DNA from: Shewanella olleyana
Lineage (GTDB): Bacteria; Pseudomonadota; Gammaproteobacteria; Enterobacterales; Shewanellaceae
Reading direction: 5' to 3'
Length of the DNA: 64,000 nucleotides
NCBI RefSeq assembly: GCF_023283825.1
Contig: NZ_JAKILD010000007.1
Coordinates: 112,087-176,086, forward strand
The notes under the pieces were generated by a model that ran no database searches, was not told the origin of the DNA, and saw only the letters and a program-made list of their open reading frames with translations. Shown here in pieces: positions 9,563 through 19,000 of the stretch. Every line of letters begins with the position of its first letter. The first letter of the stretch is position 1. The position numbers and the translations under genes were made by a program.

Positions 9563-11140
9563 TTAGGCGTAATAATCTATAGCTGAGTTGCTACTCTTTG
9601 TATGTTTTGTGGCAATGTCGAGCTCTTGTGCTGCTATTTCATCCAACATACTATCGCCAGTACTATTTTGCTCATCATATTCAGATCTTTTCTGGTTCTC
9701 ACCATCTTGAGAAACATGACTATCTGCAAGTTGTAACCCTTCCTCTGCGAGCATTTCACGAAGTTTAGGAATAGCTTGTTCGATTAAGTCTTTGGTTTGA
9801 GTCTGGGCGACTTGGAATTGTACTTGAGTTTGTTCGCCATTAACTTGAATTTTTACCACCATATGCCCTAATTCAGCCGGATCAAGGCGAATTTCAGCGT
9901 GCTGCACTCCTTGCCCCACCATAGTGATAAGCTGCTGTTTCATCACTGGCGCAAATTTTTGAATCATATCTTGCATTTGTACTGCAGATTCAGTGCCTTG
10001 ACGTAATGAAAGTTGAAATTGAGGTACATCACTCTTGTGCTGAGGCGTAAAGCTACTTTGGTTTTGTAATGCCTTAACATCTATCGATTCACTGTCTTTC
10101 ATTGAATCCAACGAACTTATATTAATCGAACTCATATTAGTCGACCCCGTATTAATAGCACTATTTGTAGCACTATCTTTTGCTGAGCTAAGCAGGGCAT
10201 TATTGAAAGCCACTTTTGAAGTAGGCTTATCTAAAGAGACATTAATTTCTGCTTTCGTCAGATTAATTGATGTAGTTTCTTTATCTGTATTATTAATATC
10301 TAACTTTTTCGAATCTGAAATAGCTTTATTCTCTGCAGCGACTTTTTCAGCATTTGTCGCTTGTGCAGCAGAAACATTCGAGGCGTTAGCGACTTTGTCA
10401 GTGCCTCTTAATCCACTAGCGGCAGCTTTAAGTTCAGCTGAATTTGATTCGGAGTTAAGATTTTGAACTGCTGAGTTTACAACCCTTTGACCATTCGACT
10501 CAGCCAGCCCCATTAGCGGTAAAGTTAAACCGTTATTTGCGGTTTGCTGCTGATTAAAATTACTGATTAATTTATTCAGCTCTGCAGGATTTAATGCTGC
10601 GAGTTCGGCCTCACTCATCGAAGAAAATTGACTTAGGGCGCTAACTTGCTCTGTAGAGAGCGAATTTAAAAAGGTAGCAGAATCCAAGTCTGTATCATTA
10701 GATAAGTCATTGATAGGTAATTCGCTATTTAAAAGTACTTTATCTGTTGAGTGCTGGGTCTCATCAATTAATACCAATTCAGTATCAGCTTGTAAGAGGC
10801 TTTCTTTTGAAGCATCAGCTTCTAACGGCAAGTCTTTGCCACTTTGTTCGGCCTCTGCATTTTTATCAAAGTTTTCAGCTAGCCCTATTTGAGCAAAAAT
10901 AAGCTCAACATCAGCCTCTTCAGTTTGTGACTCTCCGTTGTTTTCGTTAGTCACTTCAGCTTTTACGGCGATTTGGGTTTTATCTAATTCGGATTGTGAA
11001 GCTTGATTAAATACTGACAAAAATGACTTGTTATCAGTACTTTGAACAGTATCTTCCATAGCACCAGCTACTTGTGCATTGGCTGTTTTACTACTACTTC
11101 CAAGTAAAATACTGCTCATTTGTTGCATAACAAACTCCAC
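9563..11140 (-). CDS. fliK: FliK, hook-length control protein
   Basis: FliK is the secreted ruler that measures hook length and triggers the FlhB switch. The product has 525 residues. The first ~390 are low-complexity, rich in Ser, Asn, Ala, Asp and Glu, as expected for the stretched ruler part. The conserved C-terminal domain (about 400-490) contains the family core LDPAELGHMVVKI, followed by AQTQTKDLIEQAIPKLREML. The start at 11140 gives MEFVMQQMSS. A methionine four codons in is an alternative. A possible sigma-54 site lies upstream at 11201-11216. Confidence 0.94.
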   Translation of the reverse strand: MEFVMQQMSSILLGSSSKTANAQVAGAMEDTVQSTDNKSFLSVFNQASQSELDKTQIAVKAEVTNENNGESQTEEADVELIFAQIGLAENFDKNAEAEQSGKDLPLEADASKESLLQADTELVLIDETQHSTDKVLLNSELPINDLSNDTDLDSATFLNSLSTEQVSALSQFSSMSEAELAALNPAELNKLISNFNQQQTANNGLTLPLMGLAESNGQRVVNSAVQNLNSESNSAELKAAASGLRGTDKVANASNVSAAQATNAEKVAAENKAISDSKKLDINNTDKETTSINLTKAEINVSLDKPTSKVAFNNALLSSAKDSATNSAINTGSTNMSSINISSLDSMKDSESIDVKALQNQSSFTPQHKSDVPQFQLSLRQGTESAVQMQDMIQKFAPVMKQQLITMVGQGVQHAEIRLDPAELGHMVVKIQVNGEQTQVQFQVAQTQTKDLIEQAIPKLREMLAEEGLQLADSHVSQDGENQKRSEYDEQNSTGDSMLDEIAAQELDIATKHTKSSNSAIDYYA

Positions 11141-11200
11141 TTATAATCATTCATATTGAATTATTGGGCACAAAATCAAAAACAGAACAACAGTCACAAA

Positions 11201-11216
11201 GCTGACACTGTGCCTG
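11201..11216 (-). promoter_or_regulatory. Possible sigma-54 promoter upstream of fliK
   Basis: On the minus strand the core reads AGGCACAGTGTCAGC. GG and GC are exactly ten bases apart and the -24 element is GGCAC. The -12 box is CAGC rather than TTGC, so it is weaker than the other sites in the window. It lies about 60 bp upstream of fliK, in a 201-bp gap after fliJ that holds no gene. Confidence 0.45.
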
Positions 11217-11341
11217 TTAACTAATTAAACAAGCAAATAAAATGCCAGCTTATAAAAATGGTAAATTATAGAGGTTTTTGAATTTAAATAACCAGCTTAA
11301 ACAATGATTTATTGTATCGAGAGTGTAATTAGAAAGGGATA

Positions 11342-11788
11342 CTAGCGCGGCTTTTTCCTAATATATTGCTGCATGGCAAATTCATCAGAAGCTTTTTGTT
11401 CTCGCTTATTCTCAACTAACTGAGCCTTTAGGGTATTTTTTTCTAGCAGCATTTCAACAGCTTTACGCTTCTGTTGCTTCTCTTGCCAATGTACTTGTCG
11501 ATATCCCGTTTGCTTTTCAGCTTCTTTTACCGCATTAACTTGTTGAATAAGGGCTTGATCAACCTGCTTAATAAACTCGTGGAATGAGTGATATTCGCTG
11601 GCACTCAAGGTTTTACCTTGGGTTTCACCCATTTGCTTCATGTACTCAAGTCGATAATTATTCAACGCATCAAGCTGCCCTTGACACTTTTGTTGCTCAA
11701 GTTGAGCAGATTTTAACTGTAGTGCAGCTTGCTCTTCAGCTTCTTTATTGATTTTTAATACCGTAAGCAGTGGATCGGTACGGCGCAT
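11342..11788 (-). CDS. fliJ: FliJ, export ATPase stalk protein
   Basis: FliJ is the coiled-coil stalk that inserts into the FliI hexamer and links it to FlhA. The product is 148 residues, almost entirely charged heptad-like helix with many Gln, Lys and Glu, as is usual. The start [13 protein letters not shown] matches polar-flagellate FliJ. Its start codon shares one base with the fliI stop codon (11788), and a 201-bp gap follows, so it is the last gene of the fliE-J run. Confidence 0.93.
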   Translation of the reverse strand: MRRTDPLLTVLKINKEAEEQAALQLKSAQLEQQKCQGQLDALNNYRLEYMKQMGETQGKTLSASEYHSFHEFIKQVDQALIQQVNAVKEAEKQTGYRQVHWQEKQQKRKAVEMLLEKNTLKAQLVENKREQKASDEFAMQQYIRKKPR

Positions 11789-13125
11789 TATTTACATTGG
11801 GCAGCGATTTGCCCGACCATGGTTTGGCTATCATTAAACGAAATCACGTCTTTAAAACCTTGTCTTAAGAATGCATTCATTGCTGGCTGAAGCCTAATGG
11901 CATTATCTATTCGCGGATCGCTTCCTTGAGAATATGCACCAATAGAGATTAAATCGCGACTTTGTTGGTAAGTAGAATACATTTGTTTTACTAAACGCAT
12001 CGACTCTAAATGCTCAGGCGCAATGACCATGGGCGCGACGCGACTAATAGATTGCTCAATATCAATGGCTGGATAATGGCCTGAATCGGCAAGTGTTCGT
12101 GACAACACAATGTGGCCATCTAAAATAGCCCTAGATGCATCAGCAATAGGATCTTGTTGATCATCGCCTTCCGTTAACACCGTATAAAAGGCTGTGATAG
12201 AACCTTGGCCAGGTCCACCGTTGCCCGCACGTTCAACCAAACGCGGCAGCTTTGCAAATACCGATGGCGGATAACCTTTTGTTGCTGGAGGTTCCCCGAC
12301 AGCCAAAGCCACTTCACGTTGAGCTTGAGCGTAACGGGTCAAGCTATCCATCAAGAGTAATACGTTGTAGCCTAAATCTCTGAAATATTCAGCAATACGA
12401 GTCGAGGTTTCACACGCTCGAAGACGCATAAGTGGCGAGGTGTCAGCGGGAGCGGCAACCACTACAGAACGCGATCGACCTTCTTCTCCAAGGATTTCTT
12501 CAATAAACTCTTTAACTTCTCGTCCACGCTCACCGACTAAGCCGACAACAATAATGTCAGCCGTCGTTCCGCGAGTCATCATCCCCAATAACACACTTTT
12601 ACCCACACCTGAGCCTGCAAATAAGCCCATACGTTGACCTTTACCGACAGTAAGCATGGCATTAATGGCTCTAACACCAACATCTAATGGCTCTGAAATG
12701 GCGCGTCTTGCTAACGGATTTATTGGCGGTGCATGACGTGAGGCTTGTTGTTCTGTATTTAATGGCCCTAAGCCATCTAACGGTAAGCCACTTCCATCAA
12801 GCACTCTACCGAGTAAACTTAACCCGACTTTTAAACCTGATTGTTCACCTAAGGGCTTTACTCTTGCCCCCGGTAATACCCCTCGTAACTCATCTACTGG
12901 CATTAGGTACAATAACTCATCGTCAAAACCTACCACTTCAGCAACAAGTTCTCCAGCCATAGTTTCAATTGAGCATAAGCTGCCAACCGGCGCTCTGCAG
13001 CCTGTTGCTTCAAGGGTTAAACCGACAACTCGCACTAATTGCCCACTGGCAACAGGCCGAAGCGGGCTAACCTTTTGGCTTTGAATTTTTAGTTTATTGA
13101 GTAACTGATGTTGACGGTTTAACAT
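11788..13125 (-). CDS. fliI: FliI, flagellar export ATPase
   Basis: FliI is the F1-beta-like ATPase of the flagellar export apparatus. I place the start at 13125 ([13 protein letters not shown]), because an AAGGGG ribosome site lies about 6 bp upstream. An ATG at 13140 would add five residues and sit across that site. The product is then 445 residues. The Walker A motif GSGVGKS is near residue 172, the ATPase signature [15 protein letters not shown] near 290, and the Walker B LLLMDS precedes it. The 5' end overlaps the fliH 3' end by 32 bp. Confidence 0.97.
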   Translation of the reverse strand: MLNRQHQLLNKLKIQSQKVSPLRPVASGQLVRVVGLTLEATGCRAPVGSLCSIETMAGELVAEVVGFDDELLYLMPVDELRGVLPGARVKPLGEQSGLKVGLSLLGRVLDGSGLPLDGLGPLNTEQQASRHAPPINPLARRAISEPLDVGVRAINAMLTVGKGQRMGLFAGSGVGKSVLLGMMTRGTTADIIVVGLVGERGREVKEFIEEILGEEGRSRSVVVAAPADTSPLMRLRACETSTRIAEYFRDLGYNVLLLMDSLTRYAQAQREVALAVGEPPATKGYPPSVFAKLPRLVERAGNGGPGQGSITAFYTVLTEGDDQQDPIADASRAILDGHIVLSRTLADSGHYPAIDIEQSISRVAPMVIAPEHLESMRLVKQMYSTYQQSRDLISIGAYSQGSDPRIDNAIRLQPAMNAFLRQGFKDVISFNDSQTMVGQIAAQCK

Positions 13126-14266
13126 TATTGTCCCCTTCATCAGTATCTAATTGAGTTGCTGAATCCAATTGAGTGTCTTTTGCTAAATCATTAGGATTTA
13201 AAGATTGCTGTTGGTCTGAGGGCTGCTCTGACTGTGAAATTAGCTCTTGGTTGTCATCCTGAGTATTTTCTTTAGCTTGCGCTGAAACGTCATCATGTGT
13301 TGCAGTCTCATTAGACGCATCATCAGCTAACATTCCTGAGTCATTCACACTTGCTTTATTGACGCTATCAGCAGAAGTTTCCGCGTGCTCCACATCCTGA
13401 GCCCGGGCATCAATATCATTTATCTTAGGTAACTCGTCGACTACCTCAGTGGTATATTGAGGGTGCTCAGTTTTAATGGTTTGTACGTTGGCTTGAATAC
13501 CACTGGCTTGCTCTTGCAAGTCATGCAACACCTGACGCATTCTTTCTTCAACACGTAAATCAACACTCGAACGCATACTGTTAATAATGCAGTCGCCAGG
13601 ATTAAGTGAAGGATCCGCTTCTATATCCCAGTGATTTTTTTGTAATTGTGCGTCGCTATAAAGTTGCATCACTAAAGTGGCATCATCAGGATGTAATCTA
13701 AGTTTGACTTGCTGCTCTTTGATAGGCAATGAGTCAACGCCTTGACGCAGCACAGACAAGATATGTTCAGGGTGAGTTTTTAGTTCATGACCGACAATAG
13801 ATTTAGCAAGATTGATAGCCAAGGTTAACACTTCAGCTTCAATTTCAGCATCGAGTAACATTAACGGTTGTTCGAATTGCTGCACCAGCTGAGTTAATCG
13901 TTCAAGGACTTCATCGAGTTTGACTTGACCGACTTCATAACCTTGTTGTTCACCTTGCGCAAAGCCTTCAGCATGTCCTAGCTCTAATCCTTCAAGCTTG
14001 CCTTGTTCAAGACCTTGGCTATGACCTTCAATTTTACCTTGCTCAAACCCTTCTTGCTCAGCCTCAACGCGGATCTGCTCAATTTCGGCCATTGTTGGTG
14101 GTAAAAGAGGCTTATCTTCACTTGGTGCTGGAGGATTTTGATGACCTTGATAGCCAAAAAGGTTAGATGGAGCATCAGTTTTGTTTTCGGTGACATCAGG
14201 CAGCTGCCAATGACTGAAATCTACGTCATCATTATCAATTGATTTGTTGGTTTTAGATTCCGTCAT
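13094..14266 (-). CDS. fliH: FliH, export ATPase regulator with an extended acidic tail
   Basis: FliH is the peripheral-stalk protein that holds FliI inactive and links it to the C ring through FliN. The product has 390 residues, long for the family. A striking ladder of eleven glycines every fourth residue runs from 73 to 113 (GxxxG repeats, known in FliH). The conserved C-domain is at about 120-250 ([27 protein letters not shown]). The last ~130 residues are low-complexity, rich in Asp, Glu, Gln, Ser and Thr, and are not part of the known domain. The tail-coding region overlaps the fliI start by 32 bp. Confidence 0.95.
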   Translation of the reverse strand: MTESKTNKSIDNDDVDFSHWQLPDVTENKTDAPSNLFGYQGHQNPPAPSEDKPLLPPTMAEIEQIRVEAEQEGFEQGKIEGHSQGLEQGKLEGLELGHAEGFAQGEQQGYEVGQVKLDEVLERLTQLVQQFEQPLMLLDAEIEAEVLTLAINLAKSIVGHELKTHPEHILSVLRQGVDSLPIKEQQVKLRLHPDDATLVMQLYSDAQLQKNHWDIEADPSLNPGDCIINSMRSSVDLRVEERMRQVLHDLQEQASGIQANVQTIKTEHPQYTTEVVDELPKINDIDARAQDVEHAETSADSVNKASVNDSGMLADDASNETATHDDVSAQAKENTQDDNQELISQSEQPSDQQQSLNPNDLAKDTQLDSATQLDTDEGDNNVKPSTSVTQ

Positions 14267-14339
14267 CTGTCTGCCTAATTTCTACTGCGATTAATCTAGT
14301 CATAAAACAGCTTTCAGGTAAAAGTCGTTAGCATTAACG

Positions 14340-15386
14340 TTACAAGAACTCTTCACCACCACCGCCACCTAACATTATTTCACCACTATCACTTAAGCGA
14401 CGTGCAATAGCGAGAACTTCTTTTTGAGCAGCTTCAACTTCACTAATTCGTATCGGTCCCATGGCTTCAAGATCATCACGAAGTAACTCGCCAGCTCGTT
14501 TAGACATATTACCGATAATTTTATCTGATAATTGGTCATCAGCGCCTTTTAGTGCTTTCATCAGTACATCTTGCTGCACTTCTCGAAGTATAACTTGTAC
14601 ACCACGGTCATCGACATCAATTAAGTTTTCAAACACGAACATAAGATCTTGAATTTGCTGAGCCATTTCTTCATCAGACTCTCGCATCGTTTCCATAATT
14701 TGACTTTCAACGCCTGTATCTAAGAAGTTCATAATATTAGCAGCCGCTTTAAGTCCGCCCATTTTCGCAGCTTGTGCACCGCCTTGGCCAGCAAACTGTT
14801 TCTCCATAATATCATTCAATTCTTGCAATGCTGCAGGCTGAACTTCTTCTAAATTGGCAATACGCATCATCAAGTCGAGTCGGGTGTTCTCTGGGAACTG
14901 ACTGAAAATTTCAGCTGCTTGATCTGGATCTAAATAGGATAAAACAATGGTCTGAATTTGTGGATGCTCGTTTTGAATAATAGTGGCAACCTGGCGCGCA
15001 TCCATCCACTTCAATGAATCTAGGCCTTTAGCACCACTACCCATGATAATTTGTTCAATTAAATTACCCGCTTTATCTTCACCCAACGCGGCGGTTAACG
15101 CTTTTCTGACAAACTCTTCACTGTTAAAACCAATTGATGAGAACTTTTGAATCTCTTCAAGAAAGAGCTTATGAACACCAATGACTTTTTCTTGACCAAA
15201 GTCTTCCATAGCAGCCATAGCCATACCGACTTTCTGAACCTGCTTGGGTTCTAAATGTTTTAGTATTGAAGCCGCGTCAGCTTCACTTAGGCTCAAGAGT
15301 AAAATAGCGGTTTTTTCAGTTCCCGTTAAATCATCTGGGTTGAACCCTTTGGTAGCCTCTGCTACCGAAACGTCATCATTTGCCAT
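14340..15386 (-). CDS. fliG: FliG, C-ring torque-generating switch protein
   Basis: FliG is the C-ring protein that attaches to FliF and interacts with the stators to make torque. The product is 348 residues. FliG-N lies at about 15-110, the middle domain holds the EHPQ motif (NEHPQIQTIVLSYL, about residue 138), and the C-terminal domain has the charged torque helix (DLEAMGPIRISEVEAAQKEV region). It ends in a Gly-rich tail. It overlaps fliF by 11 bp, so translational coupling is likely. A 73-bp gap before fliH shows no obvious terminator. Confidence 0.98.
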   Translation of the reverse strand: MANDDVSVAEATKGFNPDDLTGTEKTAILLLSLSEADAASILKHLEPKQVQKVGMAMAAMEDFGQEKVIGVHKLFLEEIQKFSSIGFNSEEFVRKALTAALGEDKAGNLIEQIIMGSGAKGLDSLKWMDARQVATIIQNEHPQIQTIVLSYLDPDQAAEIFSQFPENTRLDLMMRIANLEEVQPAALQELNDIMEKQFAGQGGAQAAKMGGLKAAANIMNFLDTGVESQIMETMRESDEEMAQQIQDLMFVFENLIDVDDRGVQVILREVQQDVLMKALKGADDQLSDKIIGNMSKRAGELLRDDLEAMGPIRISEVEAAQKEVLAIARRLSDSGEIMLGGGGGEEFL

Positions 15387-17070
15387 CGTCTTGTAACCAA
15401 CTCTTAATTACTTGGGTAGAAAGTTCAGGTTCATTTGCCACTAAAGCCCGAATTGATTTGATCATATCATCGTCTTTATGCAGATTCGGAATTTGAATTG
15501 AGCCATCATCTGCGTAGCTATAATCAGCCTCTTGAGTATTGAGCATTCCCAATGTATCGGCAGCATACTGGTCTTCTATCTCAGCAAGTTCATGACCTAA
15601 ACGTGCTTCTTCAGGCATTTCGATATCATTTGCTTTAAGCAGCTTATTCAGCATAGGCCTGATAACAAACAGGATTAATACTAAAACCAAAAATGCACCT
15701 AACACCAGTCTCACTGCGCGCCAAAACCAAGGTTGTTCCCACAATTCTGGCTCAGGTAAAGCTTCAATTAATTGGTCCATAAATGGCACTGTTACCACTT
15801 CTAAGGTGTCACCGCGTTGACTGGTAAACCCCATTGCACCTTCAAGTAATCGACGAATATTAGTCAATTCCTGCTCAGTTCTAGGTATTCTGGTAACGAC
15901 ACCGTTTTCATCTACAGGGCCAGGTTTAAAGTCAATTGCCACTGATACACTGACTCGTCTAACTTGGCCTACTTGCTGGCGTGTATGGCTAATCGTGGTG
16001 TCTAATTCGAAGTTACGTGTCGCTTCACGATGACTATCTCCATTAACTGATGTCGCTTCTGCGCCGCCAGCTTCTTGAGGTATATCTGACTCCATTGGCG
16101 GCTGATTGCTTAAAGCCCCAGGGATCCCTCCCATCGACTGGCCTGATGAATTACGCTCAATGGTCATTTCACTTCGAATGGCGGGTAAATCTGGAGAGAA
16201 ACGTTTAGCGGTTTGCTCTACTGCAGTAAAATCCATGTTGACATCGACCTGAGAGGTAAAGTTTTCAGGTCCTAATATAGGCATTAAAATTGATTCAACT
16301 TTATTACGGTATTCAGCTTCTTTCTGTTGAACTAACTCTTGTTCACGACGCGCTCTAGATGATGCGGCATCTTGGCTACCTGAATTGAGTAAACGTCCAT
16401 TTGAATCTGTTACAGTAACGCGTGTTGGATCTAAACCTTGTACTGCTGAAGCCACTATATCGACGATTGAATCGATTTCTTCTTGTCCTAAACTGCCACG
16501 ACGAACGCTAACAACAACGGTTGCACTTGGTTTTGATTTATTGCGTGCGAAAACATTTTCTTTTGGCAGCGCTAAAATAACTTTAGCTCGAGTGACACTT
16601 TTTAATTCTTCAATAACTCTGGCTAAGTTAATTTCTTGGCTTTGCTTTAAACGTGCTTGCTCCATTCGTTGGCTCACACCAAAGCCACTGTCTTTACTTA
16701 AGTAATCTGTCGGTTGGCTTGATGCTTCAACGCCTGCACGACCTAAAAGTAGTTTTACATTTTGATATTTATCTTCAGGAATACTGACCACATCACCAGA
16801 AATTTTGTATGCTATTTTATTCTTATCCAAAACGTCCAATACTTGGATCATTTCGTTGGTTTCCATTTGGCCTAATGGTCTAAATTCTGGCTCTTGTGCC
16901 CAAATCATCATAAATACAGCCAGTACTAAACATACAGCTAACGCCAAAATCATCGTAATTTGGCGCATAAAGTCAGCACTACCAAAAGAACTCATCAAAC
17001 CAGGTTTGTTTTCCTGCTGAATCCCAGAGCTATTGACGGAATCTGAATCTAATACGAGATCTGTACTCAC
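15376..17070 (-). CDS. fliF: FliF, MS-ring protein
   Basis: FliF forms the MS ring in the inner membrane, the base on which the flagellum is built. The product has 564 residues. A first transmembrane helix lies at about 36-55 and the ring-building motif domains follow. These include FGVSQRMEQARLKQSQEINL around 130, and RAKVILALPKENVF. A second transmembrane helix is at about 455-475, and the C-terminal FliG-binding segment ends VIKSWLQDDGK. It starts 34 bp downstream of fliE. Confidence 0.98.
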   Translation of the reverse strand: MSTDLVLDSDSVNSSGIQQENKPGLMSSFGSADFMRQITMILALAVCLVLAVFMMIWAQEPEFRPLGQMETNEMIQVLDVLDKNKIAYKISGDVVSIPEDKYQNVKLLLGRAGVEASSQPTDYLSKDSGFGVSQRMEQARLKQSQEINLARVIEELKSVTRAKVILALPKENVFARNKSKPSATVVVSVRRGSLGQEEIDSIVDIVASAVQGLDPTRVTVTDSNGRLLNSGSQDAASSRARREQELVQQKEAEYRNKVESILMPILGPENFTSQVDVNMDFTAVEQTAKRFSPDLPAIRSEMTIERNSSGQSMGGIPGALSNQPPMESDIPQEAGGAEATSVNGDSHREATRNFELDTTISHTRQQVGQVRRVSVSVAIDFKPGPVDENGVVTRIPRTEQELTNIRRLLEGAMGFTSQRGDTLEVVTVPFMDQLIEALPEPELWEQPWFWRAVRLVLGAFLVLVLILFVIRPMLNKLLKANDIEMPEEARLGHELAEIEDQYAADTLGMLNTQEADYSYADDGSIQIPNLHKDDDMIKSIRALVANEPELSTQVIKSWLQDDGK

Positions 17071-17104
17071 AATAATTACCTACTTTCTAATCTAATAAAG
17101 AAGC

Positions 17105-17446
17105 CTAAACAGGCATGCTCATAATTTCTTTATAAGCTTCTACAAGCTTATTTCTTACCTGTACTGTTGCTTCAAAAGCAACACCAGATTTCTCACGAGC
17201 AATCACGGTATCTGATAAGGTCACAGTTGAATCACCCATTTCTAAACGAGTGGCTAAATTTGCTGAGTTTTTTTGTAACTCAGTCACTCCACCAACGGCT
17301 TGTGAAAGTAACTCACCAAAATCAGCCCCTGAAGTGTTCCCCACTTTTTGAACCATATCTGGCTGAATAGGTGAACGTAGATTAGGCGAAATCTCACCAC
17401 GAAGTGATTGCATTTCTTGTAAAAAAGGATTTGAACTAATCTGCAT
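17105..17446 (-). CDS. fliE: FliE, MS ring-rod junction protein
   Basis: FliE is the small protein that joins the MS ring to the rod and is the first exported substrate. The product is 113 residues, with a family-typical N-terminus (MQISSNPFLQEMQSLRGEI) and C-terminal part (AFEATVQVRNKLVEAYKEIMSMPV). It is the first gene of the fliE-F-G-H-I-J transcript, with a good sigma-54 site 56 bp upstream. Confidence 0.97.
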   Translation of the reverse strand: MQISSNPFLQEMQSLRGEISPNLRSPIQPDMVQKVGNTSGADFGELLSQAVGGVTELQKNSANLATRLEMGDSTVTLSDTVIAREKSGVAFEATVQVRNKLVEAYKEIMSMPV

Positions 17447-17501
17447 TGTAATCTCCTATTCGTCGGATAATTGACGACTAAAACCAGTTACAATAGATTT
17501 A

Positions 17502-17517
17502 GCAAATTGAATGCCAA
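17502..17517 (-). promoter_or_regulatory. Sigma-54 promoter upstream of fliE
   Basis: On the minus strand the sequence reads TTGGCATTCAATTTGC. The GG and GC dinucleotides are exactly ten bases apart, with TTGGCA at -24 and TTTGC at -12. It sits about 55 bp before the fliE start codon and should drive the fliE-J operon under FlrC control. Confidence 0.8.
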
Positions 17518-17589
17518 CAATATAAGCAAACAGAAAGTTTAAGCAGATTTATCGCTAAAGGGTGGCTGTTTGACGAACAAATAGACAAC

Positions 17590-17617
17590 GGACCTAATGA
17601 TTCGACAAATTAGGCCC
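17590..17617 (-). terminator. Possible weak hairpin after flrC
   Basis: An inverted repeat (CCTAAT ... ATTAGG, extended by two GC pairs across one mismatch) lies 34 bp past the flrC stop codon. On the minus strand it is not followed by a clear T run, so it is a weak terminator candidate at best. Confidence 0.3.
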
Positions 17618-17650
17618 GCTTGAGAAGTGAAGTATTAAATTTATCAGCGC

Positions 17651-19000
17651 TTATGCAGGAACCTGAATCCCCATATCACGCATTTTTGCCATTTTATAAC
17701 GTAATGTTCTCGCACTGATCCCCAGCTTTTCAGCTACGTCTTTACGACTACCATTGCATTGATTTAACGTTTCTAAAATAATCACATGCTCTTGGGCTTT
17801 TAGCTCTCCACCAAGGCCATCATTCTCTACTGCTGGCTTAGCTTGCAAGGGTTCAGGTTGTTGCAAATCGACTTCATTAGTGTCGAGAATAATATCGCTG
17901 GTAGAAATCTCGTCACCAGTATGAAGAATAAGTGCTCTTTGAATCACATTATCGAGTTCACGGACATTTCCCGGCCAACGATAAGTAAGTAGCCTACGGC
18001 AAGCCACTTCATCTAAGCTTGGTACTGGTGAAATATTGGCATTTTTGGCATGTTTAACCAGCAAATGTCGAGCAAGTGGTAATATATCTGCAGGTCGTTG
18101 GTTTAATGCTGGCCAAGTTAAAGGGAATACATTAATTCGATAATATAAATCCTCTCTGAACCCTCCCGATGCAACCATTTCTTTCAGATCTCGGTTTGAT
18201 GTTGCAAGGACTCTGACATCCAATGAAATCGTTTTCCTGCCGCCTAAGCGTTCCACTTCTCGCTCTTGCAAAACACGCAGCAATTTAGCTTGTAAACCCA
18301 ATTCCATTTCTGAAATTTCATCTAATAAAATGGTGCCGCCTTGGGCCTGTTCAAACTTTCCAGGGCATGCTTGATAAGCGCCTGTGAAAGCACCTTTTTC
18401 ATAGCCAAATAAGGTGGCTTCTAACATGTTTTCAGGAATTGCCGCACAATTAATCGCAATAAAAGGCTGTTCTGAGCGGTTACTATTTTGATGTATATAA
18501 CGAGAAAGCACTTCTTTGCCTGAACCACTTGGTCCCATAATCATCACTGATGCATCAGAGCTTGCGACACGTTGTGCGATTGATAGCAAGGCCAAACTTT
18601 TATCGTCTGCAACCACGGGTTGATCAAGGTTTTGCTTTAGCGGTAAATAGCGTGATACCTGATTCAATAATACTTCAGGAGCAAATGGCTTAGCCAAGTA
18701 ATCAACAGCGCCAAGCTTTATAGCGCTAACAGCACTATCGATTGTGGCATAAGCTGTCATTAACAACACTGGCACCTTACTGCTTTGTTGCTGTAAATAA
18801 TTTAGCAATCCGATACCGCCAATGCCTTCCATCTGTACATCACTGATTACTAGGTCAAACTCATTGGACTTTAAGGCAATGATTGCTTCTTCTGCAGATG
18901 CAACGTCCACACATTCATAACTTGCCAAAAGTAAGGTATCTAGTAAGGCTTCTCGTAAGGATTCATCATCTTCAACAAGTAATAGTTTTGCTTCACCCAT
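17651..19000 (-). CDS. flrC: FlrC, sigma-54-dependent response regulator of flagellar genes
   Basis: FlrC is the NtrC-family response regulator that, once phosphorylated by FlrB, activates the sigma-54 promoters of basal-body and hook genes. I place the start at 19000 (MGEAKLLLVEDD), which has a GGAGG site 8 bp upstream. The product is 449 residues. A receiver domain at 1-120 holds the phospho-Asp in LVISDVQM. The AAA+ domain has Walker A GPSGSGKE and the sigma-54 contact loop GAFTGA. A Fis-type helix-turn-helix lies at the C-terminus (RKDVAEKLGISARTLRYKM). It overlaps flrB by 8 bp. Confidence 0.97.
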   Translation of the reverse strand: MGEAKLLLVEDDESLREALLDTLLLASYECVDVASAEEAIIALKSNEFDLVISDVQMEGIGGIGLLNYLQQQSSKVPVLLMTAYATIDSAVSAIKLGAVDYLAKPFAPEVLLNQVSRYLPLKQNLDQPVVADDKSLALLSIAQRVASSDASVMIMGPSGSGKEVLSRYIHQNSNRSEQPFIAINCAAIPENMLEATLFGYEKGAFTGAYQACPGKFEQAQGGTILLDEISEMELGLQAKLLRVLQEREVERLGGRKTISLDVRVLATSNRDLKEMVASGGFREDLYYRINVFPLTWPALNQRPADILPLARHLLVKHAKNANISPVPSLDEVACRRLLTYRWPGNVRELDNVIQRALILHTGDEISTSDIILDTNEVDLQQPEPLQAKPAVENDGLGGELKAQEHVIILETLNQCNGSRKDVAEKLGISARTLRYKMAKMRDMGIQVPA

